From Lathyrus oleraceus (taxonomy: Eukaryota > Streptophyta > Magnoliopsida > Fabales > Fabaceae), in assembly GCF_024323335.1 (NCBI RefSeq), contig NC_066579.1, positions 244,897,068-244,961,067 on the forward strand: 64,000 nucleotides of DNA. The letters run 5' to 3'. Below the pieces are notes generated by a model. That model was not told the origin of the DNA, ran no database searches, and was given only the letters and a program-made list of their open reading frames with translations. Made by a program: the position numbers and the translations under genes. Positions within the stretch are counted from its first letter, which is position 1. Each line of letters opens with the position of its first letter. This document shows, in pieces, positions 42,861-55,011 of this stretch.

Positions 42861-44185
42861 TGTTAGTACCTTAAGATTGGCATTAATTTTGTAAAACAAA
42901 TAATATGTAATCACCTCTGTTGTTTTAATATGTTGGGTTGAAGAAGTTCAACATCTAGACCAACATGTCATGTAAGATGTCACGACATCGGGACTGTGAC
43001 ATCTCACATGTGTATCAAACTGAATCAATTAATTGTGGTTTGGTTTTTGATTAATTAGGAGATCTGGTGAATATCCTATCTCCTATGTGAAGATCTTGAA
43101 GATTCAATCAGAAGATTTGGTAATATATTTGGTGAATATACAGTTCCCAAATATGGAGATCTTTTAGGAAATAAAAGATTGAAGACCATGATTGGAGCAG
43201 AAGATTTCTGCCAGCTCTGTAACAGCAAAGAAGAAGATTTGCTACGATTTATGAAGGCCCAAATCCAGTTGGGTGATTAGGTTATAAATAGTAGATTGTA
43301 ACCTAAGTTTTGTAAGCCTCAAACAATGTAAAAATTAGAGGTGTGTGTGTGAGGTAAACCTCCCAACCTGTGGGAAGGTTACCAGGTGTTTCTCAGTGCT
43401 TGAAAGCATGAGATTATTTGTAACTTAAAGCCTGTAGGCAAGAGTGGTTAGGTTCTTGAACGAAGCTGTGAAGCAAGTTCAAGTTGTTTAAACATTACAT
43501 GGTACTTGTAATGATAGGAATGGAAACTGGAGGTTTCTACCTAGGAGTGCCTTGGTATAGATTGTATTGGGTAGGGATTAAGTGAAGAGTTGTAAACGGG
43601 GGAGTTTAACTCTGAATTAATACTGCTAATAGTGGATCTTCTTCCTGGCTTGGTATGCCCCCAGAGTAGGTAACGTTGTACCGAACTGGGTTAACAATTA
43701 CTGGTGTTTTTACCTTCTGCACACTATATTTTGTTTGTTATAACTCAGTCTGTTTTGAGTCTGTTTATGAAGGGAATAACAGACCTAACACATAACCTGC
43801 AGTCTGAATGCAAAATAGAATGTGATGACATTCATCATTGACCGCTGATACTGATAGACTGGTTGGTCTGTTACAGTTCACCCATCTGTAATGCTGGGAG
43901 AGGTGATGTTCAAATCAATGTTGTGACATCATTCTGATAACTGGGCAGGATCAATAAACATAAGGGCTATGTTTGATTTCTACCGTGTCTTTGCACTAGA
44001 TGGATAAAACTGAATGTTCTTCTTTCCATGGTGGTATATTAGCAGATGTTTTGACATCTGTGACTGAGTGCATATGAGTACTAGACTTTAATTGTTATAA
44101 CTGTCTTGCTGTATTAGTAACAATGCTGGATCAGATGTCATGACTTCGTGTAGAACATCTGAACTCTGACTATACCAGAATTTCA
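42861..44185 (+). repeat. LARD-F 3' LTR
   Basis: 1325 bp, aligned to the 5' LTR with substitutions only. Followed by the AAAAA target duplication (44186-44190) and then Ogre-B 3' UTR. Confidence 0.93.
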
Positions 44186-44190
44186 AAAAA

Positions 44191-46887
44191 TGAATACATG
44201 TATCCCACTAGATTGAGTACCTCATCCTGGGGAAATCTAGGCAAAAAATAGGGATTTGGCAAGTAACTGCATCCTGACAAGACTTAGTTCTACAACTGTC
44301 ATCCGTCAGAGATTCTCACTCGATCATCATCAACCAAAGCTTCAAATACATCGGATTCAAAGTTGGTGGAGAAATGGTCATTATGTTTAATGTAGCCCTC
44401 TTCCAATATATATCACCAATTTCAAATTTGAAAAGATCTATGGAGTCTTGCCATTTGTAGACTACCATTCCATCAAATAAATTTGAGCCTTTATCCAATT
44501 ATTTGCACTCTTATTTGTTTCCACTTCAACAAATGTTTTGCATGTTTTAATTGAAAAATATCATTGTTTTAATCAAATTTTCATAATTTGTTTTTAAACA
44601 AAGTAAACATTCACAATGATGAGGGGATACTGAGGATGTCTTCAGTGCTCTCCCAAGGATGGTAAGATTCTTGATAGGGTAAGACATTTGTCCCTATTCC
44701 TGGCTTGCTTGTGTCCTCTTCCTCTGGGGCCTTTTGTTTTTTCCCCTAGCGGAGTGTGGAGAAGGATTATTCATCCCTCATTCCTGTAGCAGAGTGGTGA
44801 TTTTGCCTCCTCAGCAGATTTGATCTCATTATTTGGGACAGTATTGATGACCCTTAGAAACTTCTGATTTGGTGGTTGTTCCCCACAGAATTCCATGCCC
44901 CCCTCTGATGACTTCCCCAGTGGAGTGCTTCCTTGGTGGATTTCATTTGTATGATGATCTTTGCCCCCAGCTGGAATGTCTTGCTCATTCCCCTGCAGAG
45001 ATCTCTGTGGTCCTGGCTTTCTCTCTCGAGATATAGTACCGAATGTTTGTGTACTTGTTCGCTGGACCTGTTTGTGTTAGAAATGTTTGTTTGTCAACAT
45101 TCATCATACATAAACCATGCATATGTGCATATTGATAACATTCATGTCGAATTTTGTTTGACATATATCTTTGTTTGTCATCTCTTGTTTGAGGGTATTC
45201 ATGTTCCCCAAGCAAGTGTTGGTGGTTGATCTCTCCATATAGAGTCAGCCCCATAAGCAGAAAGTGTTCAGCTTTCCTTCCATATTCCCCACTGAGTTAT
45301 ACCCTCGTGGATGATGGTTGCTTTTGTTCCCTTCCAACACATATATTGGGATGGAGTTCCTCATTGAGTTATATCCTCATAGGGACAAGTTTTGTTTCAG
45401 CATTGGCCTCTTTTGGTTGCTTCTTGCACTCCCCTGTGGTGTAAATGAATGATTGCTCAGTAACCAGTAATTATTCACGTTATCCTCGGCGGAGTCTGTG
45501 GCCTTCTACCCTAGTACCGGTGGTTATAAGTACTATTTTTGTGGTTCTCTACCCTCATACTGGTAGTTGTAAGCCCTATTTCATCCCCTTGCAGAGTTAA
45601 CATTTTGCTCATCCTAACCGATGACGGTTACTTGTCCGTGGTTTTCAACCCAATATCCGGTAGATGTAATCCCCTACTTGACGGTTATCATTATCCAGTA
45701 TTCGATGTTGATATTCCCTCATCTTTTGGGTAATTGCTCTTATCAAGCAATATATCCCCAGTGAGTCATCTCTCGTCTACCCTGTGTTGTTGGTGACGAT
45801 TGTTTCTCCCCTGGATTGGTCATCATTATATACCTAGTTTCGGTATCCCGATGCCTTTCTTTGTCGGTCGATTTATCCTTTATTAACCCAGTAACCGGTT
45901 ATGGATAATCTTCCATGCGAGTATGTTATCTACGTTCTGACGGTAATAGATAACATATCTCATGCACTCTTTGGTCGAAGCCTTTTGTTCTTCCCCGGTC
46001 GAGTAAGATTCGTATCCCTTTTTTGGAATCGAATGCCCATCCTATATTTGAGTTTGCTTTTAGCCCTATTTTGGATGATGAGTGTCTTGGGAATATTCCC
46101 CAAGTCACGCTTTGGTTGATCACCTATTATATGCCCAGTAACCGGTATCCCTGGTGTTCCTTCCTCTCTGCTCCCTATTATGACTTTTTGTCCCTTTGCG
46201 GAGTCAGATTTTCCTGAGCTGAAGTATACCTTTTTAGGTCTTCCTCAGATGATTTCGGACGTTTGATATCTCTCACCTTTATACCGGTCTTAGATATATA
46301 TTCTTCCCAAGCATGTTATTCTCTCACCCTTATACCGGTGTTCAGATCATATGTCTCTTTGAGCTTACTACCTAGTAACCGGTAATACCTCATCCTGTTG
46401 CTTCCTCAGAGGAGTTTTTGTTCTGGTTTTCCCCAGTGAGGTCCCTTAGTGGATTCTCCTAGCCTGAGTCCGGATTTTTATCCGAAGTATCCATTATGGA
46501 TAATTTCTACTGTATTGGCATATTTCCCAATACACGCGCCTTTGAGTCAGCTCGGGTCTTTCCATTGACTTACCCCTTTTTGATTTTCTGCTCCCCAAGC
46601 TTTGAGTCGTGACCTGCTCACGCATCTTATTCCTTTTCTTATGCCCATGAGAGTCCTCAGAGTCTCTGTCCCGTTGAGCATACTACTCATATAGATTATC
46701 AGTTTCTCCTGATTTCTTTTCTTTCTTTGTGGACACATATCTCCACAGAATATTACCTTTCGCATACATACATTTTCACCATGAGGTCTCTTAGGGACCA
46801 AAATTCGTCTCTCTGATATTATTTAAGCCCATTATACCTCGTCGAGACGAAGATTTTAACCTTCACTTCTCCGGCTAAAATGACCTT
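44191..46887 (+). other. Ogre-B 3' UTR, second part
   Basis: Continues Ogre-B after LARD-F. The first 450 bp match Ogre-A 11300-10860 in opposite orientation, including a CTAGATT/AATCTAG stem (about 44209-44240). From 45400 to 46500 it has CCAGTAACCGGT words and one 26-nt hairpin (45927-45952) of the Ogre-A type. It is shorter and less repetitive than in Ogre-A. No gene. Confidence 0.85.
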
Positions 46888-46900
46888 AAATAGGGGCATC
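46888..46900 (+). other. Ogre-B polypurine tract
   Basis: AAATAGGGGCATC, identical to that of Ogre-A, directly before the LTR start TGTATGATCCC. Confidence 0.9.
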
Positions 46901-48420
46901 TGTATGATCCCAATTTTGACCCTAATATCCCTCATGGCATCATAACATTGCATTTGCAAAGCCTCAAGGATCATAAGCATCTCGGTTCCCCTTGCCTTTG
47001 GGTGGGACCTCATGTGAGTGGTTTGAGATCACCAAGCAAGCTTGAATTGTATATTATTGCTTTTCTCATTTTATTTACTAACCAAAAGCACAAAAATATG
47101 TCACTAACATCTTTTGTTTCTAGCTTGAGCAATCACAAGGTCAAGAGCTTCTATGAGATCATTTGTGCAGAGATATGGTCAAGAGAAGATGAAAGCAAGC
47201 ATGGAAATGGTTCCCAAAGCTCTCATCCATCAAATATGCCTCCCTAGTATCTCAATTCATCATTTTGATCAAAGTAAGTCAAAGGGTTTGAGGTTTTGTT
47301 TCTCAAGGAAACCCTAAGTTCATCTGATCACCTACAATGCCTTGCTAGTGAAGCAACCTCAGCCCATGGTCAAATACAATCAAGGGAAGTTCTCTAATTC
47401 ATCATTTCATGCATATTTTAACTTATTTGAGTGTCCTCAATCATCAATTCATCAAGATATGGCTTGTGGACTTGGAAAGTTGATCAGTCAATTCATCTGA
47501 CTATTTTGAAATGCACTAGGACCTAACGTTTTATGTGTTGGTCAAATGGAGATGATCCCAAAATAAACAATGTTCTTGAGGAAAATATGAACAACTTTCA
47601 TGTTCATCAAAATTTGATTTGAATCTTGGAAGTTCATCTCCCATTCCAAGACATTATAGGTCATTTTGACTGAAACCCTAATTTTGGGTCAACTTCACAA
47701 GAACATAACTCATTCATTTTTTATGATTTTGAGGTGGGATCAAATGCATTGGAAATCTTAAGATTTCTAATTCAAATGTTATGTTGAACAAAATTTCATA
47801 ATCTCAAAGTAAATACATGTGATAATGCAAAATATTATAGGTCACTTTGGACCAAATGCATTGAAAGGTAAAAAAGTCCAACTTCAAGTGCCCATAACTT
47901 CTTCATCCAAAATCCAAATGATGCAAAATATAATCCCATTTTGATCATGTTCAAAAGATCTACAACTTTTATGTTGGAGGTTTTCCCATTTGGGGCTTGC
48001 ATCATCAAAACAGAAGGGCTTGAAGATGGTTCATTTTGACAAAATTCTCAAAGGCATGTTTTGCACTATGAACTTCATGGCCTGTTTTCATAAATTTCCA
48101 CACTTCAAAGGCATGTTTTGCTCAACATAATATTTGTTCCTTATGTCAAGACCTTTCCAACCATTACCCACATGCCTATATTTCAATTTTCCAAGTGGCA
48201 TTTTCGAAGAGGGGAAGATTTTGGTGCAATTATGGAAACTTGTTTGAAACTCATTGCACACTCCAAACCAATTGCATGTACACGTCCATTTCAGCTCAAT
48301 TATACTTCAGCTTGCATTTGGCATTGGATTTGGGCTCTCCATGCGCCTGTACAGGCCCATGCATGGAGGCCTTCAACTTTCATGCACACGAGTATTTCCT
48401 TGCCTTGCCTCCAATTCAGC

Positions 48421-48429
48421 TATAAATAG
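48421..48429 (+). promoter_or_regulatory. TATA box of Ogre-B LTR
   Basis: TATAAATAG after TTCAGC, 1.52 kb into the LTR, in a context typical of plant promoters. Transcription would start near 48450. Confidence 0.7.
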
Positions 48430-49821
48430 ACATGCTATGCTTCATAATTCTGGAACCTAAAGGCGCCTGATATGCCGCATAACTGAATCCATAGCCATTA
48501 CCAAAGGAACTAGTTCACATTTCATAAAATTTTCAGATCTGAAATTCAACTGAATTTGGTTGAATCTTTAGATCTAAAGTTCCTAGACCTTCCTCATATG
48601 ATCCATTGAACTTATGTTTTGCAAAAGGAAGCAAGGAAAAGAGCTCAAATCTTCACAATCCAAAGGTATGGTTCAACTGGTTTTTTCTTCGAATCTCCTT
48701 GTTCCATGATCTATTTGCCTGGCCAATGTGTTTTCTGAAGTCCTCACCTGAGAGGCAAGCCAGTGGTGGCTTTGATTTATGTTTTGATGAATTTCAGTTC
48801 ATGTACCTGGATTTTCCAACTCTGATTTCTCACTTCATAGAAACTTTGAGTATAATCCAAGGTTACAGGGGTGATGTACATCACCCCAGCTTTCCAATGA
48901 TATGAGGATCGCTCATTTTTATTAAGTTTTTAAAACCTGCAAATGTCACCGGAATCTTCATGCTCACCGGAGAAGACGGTGGCTCTGGCCACCGTCCCTT
49001 TACCAGATAGATTGTGGACCGTGTGATGGCATCTTCAGATCTAATCTCCACGCTTGGATCTACTTTTTTAAATACCACGTGTTTCTCATTGACTCAAGCC
49101 TACCGTGAGCGTGCGCATGTGGAGCGTTTGATCAGAAGCTCCTGGTTTTTTCTCTTTTTCTAATTTCTGATTTTATTTCTTTTATTTCCTTTAATTTCAA
49201 AAATTCATAACTTCTTCATTTTAATTCCAAAAAATATGGGACCAATTGCATTCTTCTCCATTTAAATTCTAGTTTCTAAAAATGATTTTTAATATTTTTT
49301 ATTTTGTAATTTAATATTTTTTGTGAATTTTCTATTTTCTGGTTATTTTTAATTCATTTTAAATAGTTTTTAATATTCAAAAAATACAAAAATATTTTCC
49401 TAACCTATTTGAATGATGATGGATCTATGAAAAATATTCTCATCAATTTTTTAATTGATTTGAGATTTATTTGAGATTTTAGTTCAATTAGGTTATTTTT
49501 ATTCATTTTTAATTGATTAAAAATAGTTTCTGACTTTTAAAAATGCTGAATTGTTTTGTCAAACTTTGTTTGACCTTGTTGAACTTGGGATAAATCACTT
49601 GGACCTTTCAAGGTTGATTTGAAGTGATTTTGAAGTTTGACCTTTCTTTATTATTTTAATTTAAGTTTATTTTAAATATTAAAAAATTCAAAAAATATTT
49701 TGTTCATTTCTTGACTTCCAATCTTCATCTCACTTCTGGTTTTGATTGTTTGACATGATCCTCAATGTCATTGGTCAACACTTGTTGATTGGTACATTTT
49801 ATTTCATTTAATGCACTTTAC

Positions 49822-49873
49822 TTTTTTTTCCTTTTTCCTTTATTCATCTTCTTCTTCTTCTTTCTTCTTTTTG
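49822..49873 (+). repeat. Pyrimidine-rich microsatellite
   Basis: T and CTT runs (TTTTTTTTCC, then CTTCTTCTTCTTC) within the Ogre-B LTR. Confidence 0.85.
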
Positions 49874-51684
49874 ATCAATGAGTTGAAGGTTGATAAGTTA
49901 GCATTGATTAGGGAGGTTTAATCTTCCTTGATTCAAATCTAATTCATCTTGATCAAATGATCAAGTGAATGGCTTTGCATTAAGGATAGGTTGCTTCCTA
50001 AATCATGCAAAAGACTTAAACCAATACAAGATCAATTCTCTTCTTCTTTTTGGCATGGCCAGTTGTTGGAACTTGGTTCACTAATCAAGACTTCTAACTT
50101 GTGTTGTTTGCCTACATTATTATTGACCGGCCTCAGATAGTTGTGACTTCTACATAAGTCCAATTACGATTGCTTAACATAGCGCTAAATTTGCCTTATT
50201 GCACACTAACTACTAACACTAACTATTAACCATTAACCTTTACTTTTTGCACTTTACTTTTATGCAATTTACTATTCTTGTACATATTATCCATTTGCTT
50301 TTTCCTTTGCTCACTTGAGCACATGTTTATGTTAATGCAATTTGCCTTTTGCTCACTTGAGCACATAATTGTGTATATACTTTTGTGCTTGTGTTTTGTT
50401 TGATTGTTGTTGACCAAATGCAAAGAATTGGACAAAATGGACTTAGACTTTAGGACCTTCCCTATGCAAATTTGGAGTCAAAGAGCAACTAGGCCTCATG
50501 CCTTTAGAATGCTTAATATTGAAGATGACTTTGAAATGACCAACTTCTAAACTCCTCTTGTCCATTCCTCATTTGTTTTTTATAGAACTTTTTTGATGTG
50601 TGTGTTTTGTGCTAGGGATTCCAACATTGAGCCAAATTGAGGAACCATTACCATGAGCTTCCAAGAGAGAGAGATCCAAGATACCTTGGGGAGCTTTTCC
50701 AAGAATTCGTTGATTGTTGATTGCTTGAGTTTACCATTATTGTGATTGCTTATTCCAAAGGATGGGAGCTACTTGGGTCATCAATATGATCTCAAGAGAG
50801 GAACTCCGTGTGTGGTTTTGCTTCTTTATCCCTCACCTTTTGTATGCCTAGGACTTTAGCCATTCTTCTTCTTCCCTCCACTCTAACCTAAGCCAAAACT
50901 TTTGTGCAAACATTTAACAATTGTTTTCAACATTAGAAACCTAAGCCTTATGCTTTTGATTTTCAAACTTTCCTTTCTTAATACTTATTTTGAATTGAAC
51001 TTCTAAATCAACTTTGATCATATTTTGTACATACTTTTCATTGGTAAATACCACTCATTCAAATACCTTTTTGTGGTTTCAATGGCCACCTTCTTAATCA
51101 AACTTTTCATAACCTTTAGCTATTAGGTTTGAGTTATCCTTGAGGTAGGTGTGATACTCACCTATATCCTTAGTGATGGACAATGAGTCTTCCATGCTTA
51201 TTATAGGGTTAACCCCTCACTAGCATGTTGAAGTTATCCTCACATGGTGGATTTGTGGTTTTGGGTTGAGTTTTCTCCCTTGGATAACAAAAGACCTTAA
51301 GGCTTTTGGACCAATCAATTCACCAACTCATTTTTTTGAGATTTTTACCCCGAACTACGAGGTTTTGATCCTAATTTTTTTAAAGATGGTACATAGGCAA
51401 TGGGTTTATCCATCCAAACACAAAATATAAATAAACTTGTATATTCTCTTCTCATCTTTTCAATCATGTTTGCACAGATAAATTTTTCACAAAATACCAA
51501 CCTTACAACCAATGTGAAAAGGGCTCCCTAGGAGTACCTAGGATGTTTTGGGTGCCTAACCCCTTCCCATTGCATAACCAACCCCCTTACACAGATTTCT
51601 GACATTTTTACTAGTTTTTGATTCGATAAAACTTTTAGGTTTTTGTTCGCTTTCTAACCATTCCTTTGGATAAATAGAAGTGCG

Positions 51685-51694
51685 GTGGCGACTC
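51685..51694 (+). other. Primer-site-start copy in Ogre-B LTR end
   Basis: GTGGCGACTC within AAGTGCGGTGGCGACTCGAC, 62 bp before the LTR 3' end; the surrounding 18 bases match the Ogre-A copy. Confidence 0.75.
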
Positions 51695-51756
51695 GACTTG
51701 TATGGTTTACCTTAGATTTAGTCAATATCTCTAATGGTAACGAATACCCCGCTACA

Positions 51757-53028
51757 CTCATGAGTAATGGTTGGAAAGATTATTGCATAAGGATCAATTG
51801 TTATGTTGATCAAAACTCCATTTGGGCCTCGAAAATTGATGAAAATTGGACTTGAAGTGTAGGGTGCAAAACATGCATATGTGAGATTTTCAAAATTGGC
51901 CAAAGTTCAAGCCCTTCTGTCTCCATTATGCAAGCTCCAAATGACAACATCGTCAACATGAAAGTTGTAGAGATTTTCAAGGGAATCAATTTGGACTTAA
52001 ATTTTGTATCATTTGGATTTTTGATGAAGAAGTTATGGGCACTTGAAGTTGTAATTTTTCTCATTTCAATGCAGTTGGTCCAAAGTGACCTATAATGTTT
52101 TGCATTATCACATGTGTTTCTTTTGAGATTTTGAAATTTCGCTCAACATAAAATTTTACGTAGACATCTTAAGATTTCCAATGCATTTGATCTCACCTCA
52201 CAATCATGAAAATTGAAGGAGTTATGTCCTTGGGAAGTTGACCCAAAATTAGGGTTTCAGTCAAAATGACCTATAATGTCTTGGAATGGATGATGACCTT
52301 CCAAGATTCAAATAAATTTTTGACGAACATGAAACTTGTTCATATAGTCCTTAAGAACATTTTTTCTCTTGGGGTCATCTCCATTTGACAAACACATAAA
52401 GAGTCAGGTCTCAGTGTACTTCAAAATAGTCAGATGAATTGACTGATCAACTTCTCAAGTCCCAACCTCATATCTTGATGAATTTATGATTGAGGATACT
52501 CAATTAAGTTCAAATATGTATGAAATTATGAATTAAAGAACTTCCCTTGATTGTATTTGACCATGGGTTGAGGTTGCTTCATGAGCAAGACATAGTTGAT
52601 GAACAGATGAGTTAGGGTTTCCTTGGGAAACAAGCCTCAAACTGTTTGATTTGCTTTGATCAACATGATGAATTGAGATACTTGGGAGGCATATTTGGTG
52701 GATGAGAGCTTTGGGAACCATTGCCATGCTTGCTTTCATCTTCTCTTGGCCATATCAATGCACATAGGCTCTCCTATAAACTTTAGACCTTGCGACTGCT
52801 CAAGCTACAAACAAGAGATGTTAGTGACATATTTTTGTGCTTTTGATTAGTAAATAAAAATGAGAAAAGCAATAATATACAATTCAAGTATGCTTGGTGA
52901 TCTCAAACCAACTCTCAAGAGATCCCACCCCAAAGGTAAGGAGCCAAGATACTTATGATCCTTGAGGCTATGCAAATGCCGTGTTATGATGCCATGAGGG
53001 ATCTTAGGGTCAAAATTAGGGTCTTACA
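51757..53028 (-). repeat. Ogre-C LTR fragment (5' end of an older Ogre LTR)
   Basis: On the minus strand begins TGTAAGACCCTAATTTTGAC at 53028 and follows the first 1.2 kb of the Ogre-B LTR throughout, for example CCCTCATGGCATCATAACA and AAGCCTCAAGGATCATAAG-like phrases. It stops at the Ogre-B LTR end, so Ogre-B inserted into it. The flank at 53029 does not look like a polypurine tract, so this is an outer LTR end (5' LTR or solo LTR). The remainder should lie beyond the left end of Ogre-B. Confidence 0.85.
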
Positions 53029-53097
53029 GGATGATGACCACCTTATTGGCTGTCGTACGGTGAACTGACTTTGTGTGTTTTTGCTTTGGAAAGCAAA
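53029..53097. other. 69 bp of unassigned spacer
   Basis: Between the Ogre-C LTR end and the Tat-D LTR. GGATG (53029-53033) and GCAAA (53093-53097) would be the target duplications of the two neighbours. Not recognised; it may belong to a yet older element. Confidence 0.5.
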
Positions 53098-53112
53098 TGT
53101 CGCGGATAGCAA

Positions 53113-53122
53113 GAGTCGCCAC
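53113..53122 (-). other. Primer-site-start copy in Tat-D LTR end
   Basis: Sense GTGGCGACTC, only about 15 bp before the LTR 3' end. Confidence 0.7.
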
Positions 53123-54228
53123 TGACTTTTCTTTTATCCCATAAGGAAAGGTGGAAAAGAACAGGAAAGACCTTAATTAGATTTTGGGTTCGGGAGGTAC
53201 ATTATACAAAGGGAAGGTGTTAGCACCCTTTGTATCCATGGTTATCCATGGGCTCTTAATTGCTTGATCACTTATGTTTGTCTAAAAAAAAAGTGTTTGT
53301 GAATTGCTTAAAAAATGTTTTGAAAAGAGAGTTTAACTTTGTAATGATTCTTGTACGAATGTATACAAAGTATTTATCTCGTTTAATCTTGAAAGCGGTT
53401 TAGAAAAATATAACTTGGCAATGATTCTAGTACGAATGTATACCAAGTGGTGATTTCCTAGTAGTTGCAAAGTGTGAGGTATGAAAAAATGTTTTAGGTT
53501 GTGAGCCAGCAATTAAGAGTTATACCTACACAAGGTCTTTATGGGCGTTTCCTATCCTTATGAGGGTAAAACTGTCCTTACTATTGAGAACTAAGTAGTT
53601 TTATCCTTTGGAGGTAAAAGGGTCATCGTAGGGTCATCGATTGGTCATTGAAGGCAACATTTGTAAGGATACCTTAGCATTCGAAGGGACGATCATCATT
53701 TAACCGTAGGCTACAAAGACGGGTCACCGAGGGACAAAATCATATATTCGCAGGCAACATCCGAGGGACGATGATTTATTTTATAGGGACATGATGATTT
53801 AATCGAAGGGTCTTTGCCAAGTGTATCCCCACATTCGCGGGACATGACCATAATACCGTAATACCGTAAGGCAACAAAGAGGGGTCCAAGATCACATATT
53901 CAAAGGTAATATTTTACAATCAATTAGGTAGTTGTAATCAATTAGGTTATTAGGTCCATATTATAATCAATTAGGTAATTAGGGTGAATCTCCACAAGGG
54001 TATCCCACAAATAAAATAGAATACCTAGCAAGCTACCTTCTCCGGGAGTATGTAAACCCTTACAAAATTCAGCAAACAGGTCAGAATACCAAATCAGGGT
54101 GCAATCGAGAATTACACCACAAAAGGAACACAGCGGTAGGAATGTCAGGCAAAATAACACATGGTTAGAATAAAACGGATCAGATAAGCATAGAACAGAA
54201 CAGAAAAATCAGCGACTGTCACGTTCGC

Positions 54229-54303
54229 TCCTGCCTCGCCTAGCGAAGGCTTAGCGAATGCTCGCTACATGCTCGCATAGCGATGTGCTAGCGAGTGACT
54301 GCG
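54229..54303 (-). repeat. CpG-rich palindrome cluster in Tat-D LTR (second at 54799-54866)
   Basis: Repeated GCTCGCTA, TTAGCGAA, CTCGCCTAGCGAAG words. The second cluster, TTCGCTAGGCGAG through TTCGCTAAGCGAAGG, lies just upstream of the TATA box in sense, where transcription factors could bind. Confidence 0.7.
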
Positions 54304-54728
54304 GGTTCTGGTTTTAATGACAGTACAATTCCAGAAAGCTTCACACCCTATGGCATCCATCACAGAAATTACATGGTTAAACGTTCAAGATATTCATACA
54401 TACTTAAATTCACATGCAAAGCTTAAGATATTTTTATAAATTCAATCATAATGCCACCTGCAAATGAAGAACATAAAGCGGTAATAGTAATGCAAACCTG
54501 TTTGCAACTGAATTGCAACCTTGAATTGGCAAGTCACTCTTAGGGTTGGCGCCGGATTGAGTTGGGCGGAGGTAACCTTGGTGCAGATGAGTTTCCTTCA
54601 GGGTTTCCTTGAGGGTTGCTCGGAATTCTCTGGGTTAGCCTCCAGGGTTTGCTATGTTGCTTCTGTTAGGGTTTCCTTGCTAGGGTTTCTGTTCGTCTGC
54701 CTCTGTCCTTTTTCTGAATGAAGCTCTG

Positions 54729-54737
54729 CTATTTATA
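54729..54737 (-). promoter_or_regulatory. TATA box of Tat-D LTR
   Basis: Sense TATAAATAG, about 260 bp from the LTR start, followed by CAGAGCTTCATTCAG. Confidence 0.68.
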
Positions 54738-54998
54738 ATAATTTTTGTGACCTGATGGGCTCAGAATGAAGCCCAAAATTTTCTGGTATTCACAAGCTTC
54801 GCTAGGCGAGTGGCGTAGCGAAGGGTTCGCTAAGCGAAGGATTTGCTCGCCTAGCAAGCATGCTAATTTGAGTCATTTCCTCGGTTTGGCCACCTGTGAG
54901 CTGGGTCTTTGTTCCTTTAGGATCAATGCCTTGAAAAATAAGTTGGAGTGCCTTAAAAATGCCTTGTAATATTAACGGGCAAATTTTGGGGTATGACA

Positions 54999-55011
54999 GC
55001 TGCCCCTGTTC
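54999..55011 (-). other. Tat-D polypurine tract
   Basis: Sense GAACAGGGGCAGC directly before TGTCATACCCC; close to the Tat-E tract. Confidence 0.85.

Larger units (their letters stand above)
36766..44185 (+). mobile_element. LARD-F: non-autonomous LTR retrotransposon, Ty1/copia-like
   Basis: Two 1325-bp LTRs (36766-38090 and 42861-44185) enclose 4770 bp with a primer site, a polypurine tract and no retroelement protein. Termini are TG...CA and the insertion is flanked by a perfect 5-bp duplication. I count roughly 20 LTR differences by eye, about 1.5 per cent, so it is clearly older than Ogre-A. The tRNA-iMet-like primer site and the AAAGGGGGAGAT tract before TGTTAG fit Ty1/copia relatives, but with no coding sequence the superfamily remains inference. 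Mobilisation would need enzymes of another element. Confidence 0.9.
32027..51756 (+). mobile_element. Ogre-B: 3' part of an Ogre element, split by LARD-F
   Basis: From the end of gag-pro to the end of the 3' LTR, on the plus strand. The order protease, linker, pol, stem-loops, 3' UTR, polypurine tract, LTR mirrors Ogre-A. The 5' part was displaced leftwards by Tat-E, which inserted in gag-pro, and is not in the window. LARD-F interrupts the 3' UTR at 36761-44190. Ogre-B itself sits in an Ogre-C LTR. Stops and a frameshift make it non-autonomous. Confidence 0.92.
46901..51756 (+). repeat. Ogre-B 3' LTR, 4856 bp
   Basis: Begins TGTATGATCCCAATTTTGAC and ends AACGAATACCCCGCTACA, matching both ends of the Ogre-A LTR (in sense, GCGACGAATACACCGCTACA). 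It is 2.5 kb shorter than the Ogre-A LTR. The flank CTCAT (51757-51761) would be its target duplication, with the partner outside the window. Contains a TATA box and long AT-rich stretches; no gene. Confidence 0.9.
53098..54998 (-). repeat. Tat-D 3' LTR, 1901 bp
   Basis: Sense start TGTCATACCCCAAAATTTGC (54998) and end CTATCCGCGACA (53098). Shares with Tat-E the TATA position, the GGGAAGGTGTTAGCACCC-type U5 block and TCGCTAGGCGA palindromes. Confidence 0.88.

Noticed and set aside
36766..44185. Segmental duplication instead of an LTR element
   Set aside because: Equal-length 1325-bp terminal copies with TG/CA ends, a primer site, a polypurine tract and a 5-bp target duplication make an LTR retrotransposon the clear answer.
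48118..48460. Three overlapping frames of 68-103 codons in the Ogre-B LTR
   Set aside because: They cross the TATA box at 48421 and have no conserved counterpart in the Ogre-C LTR fragment.
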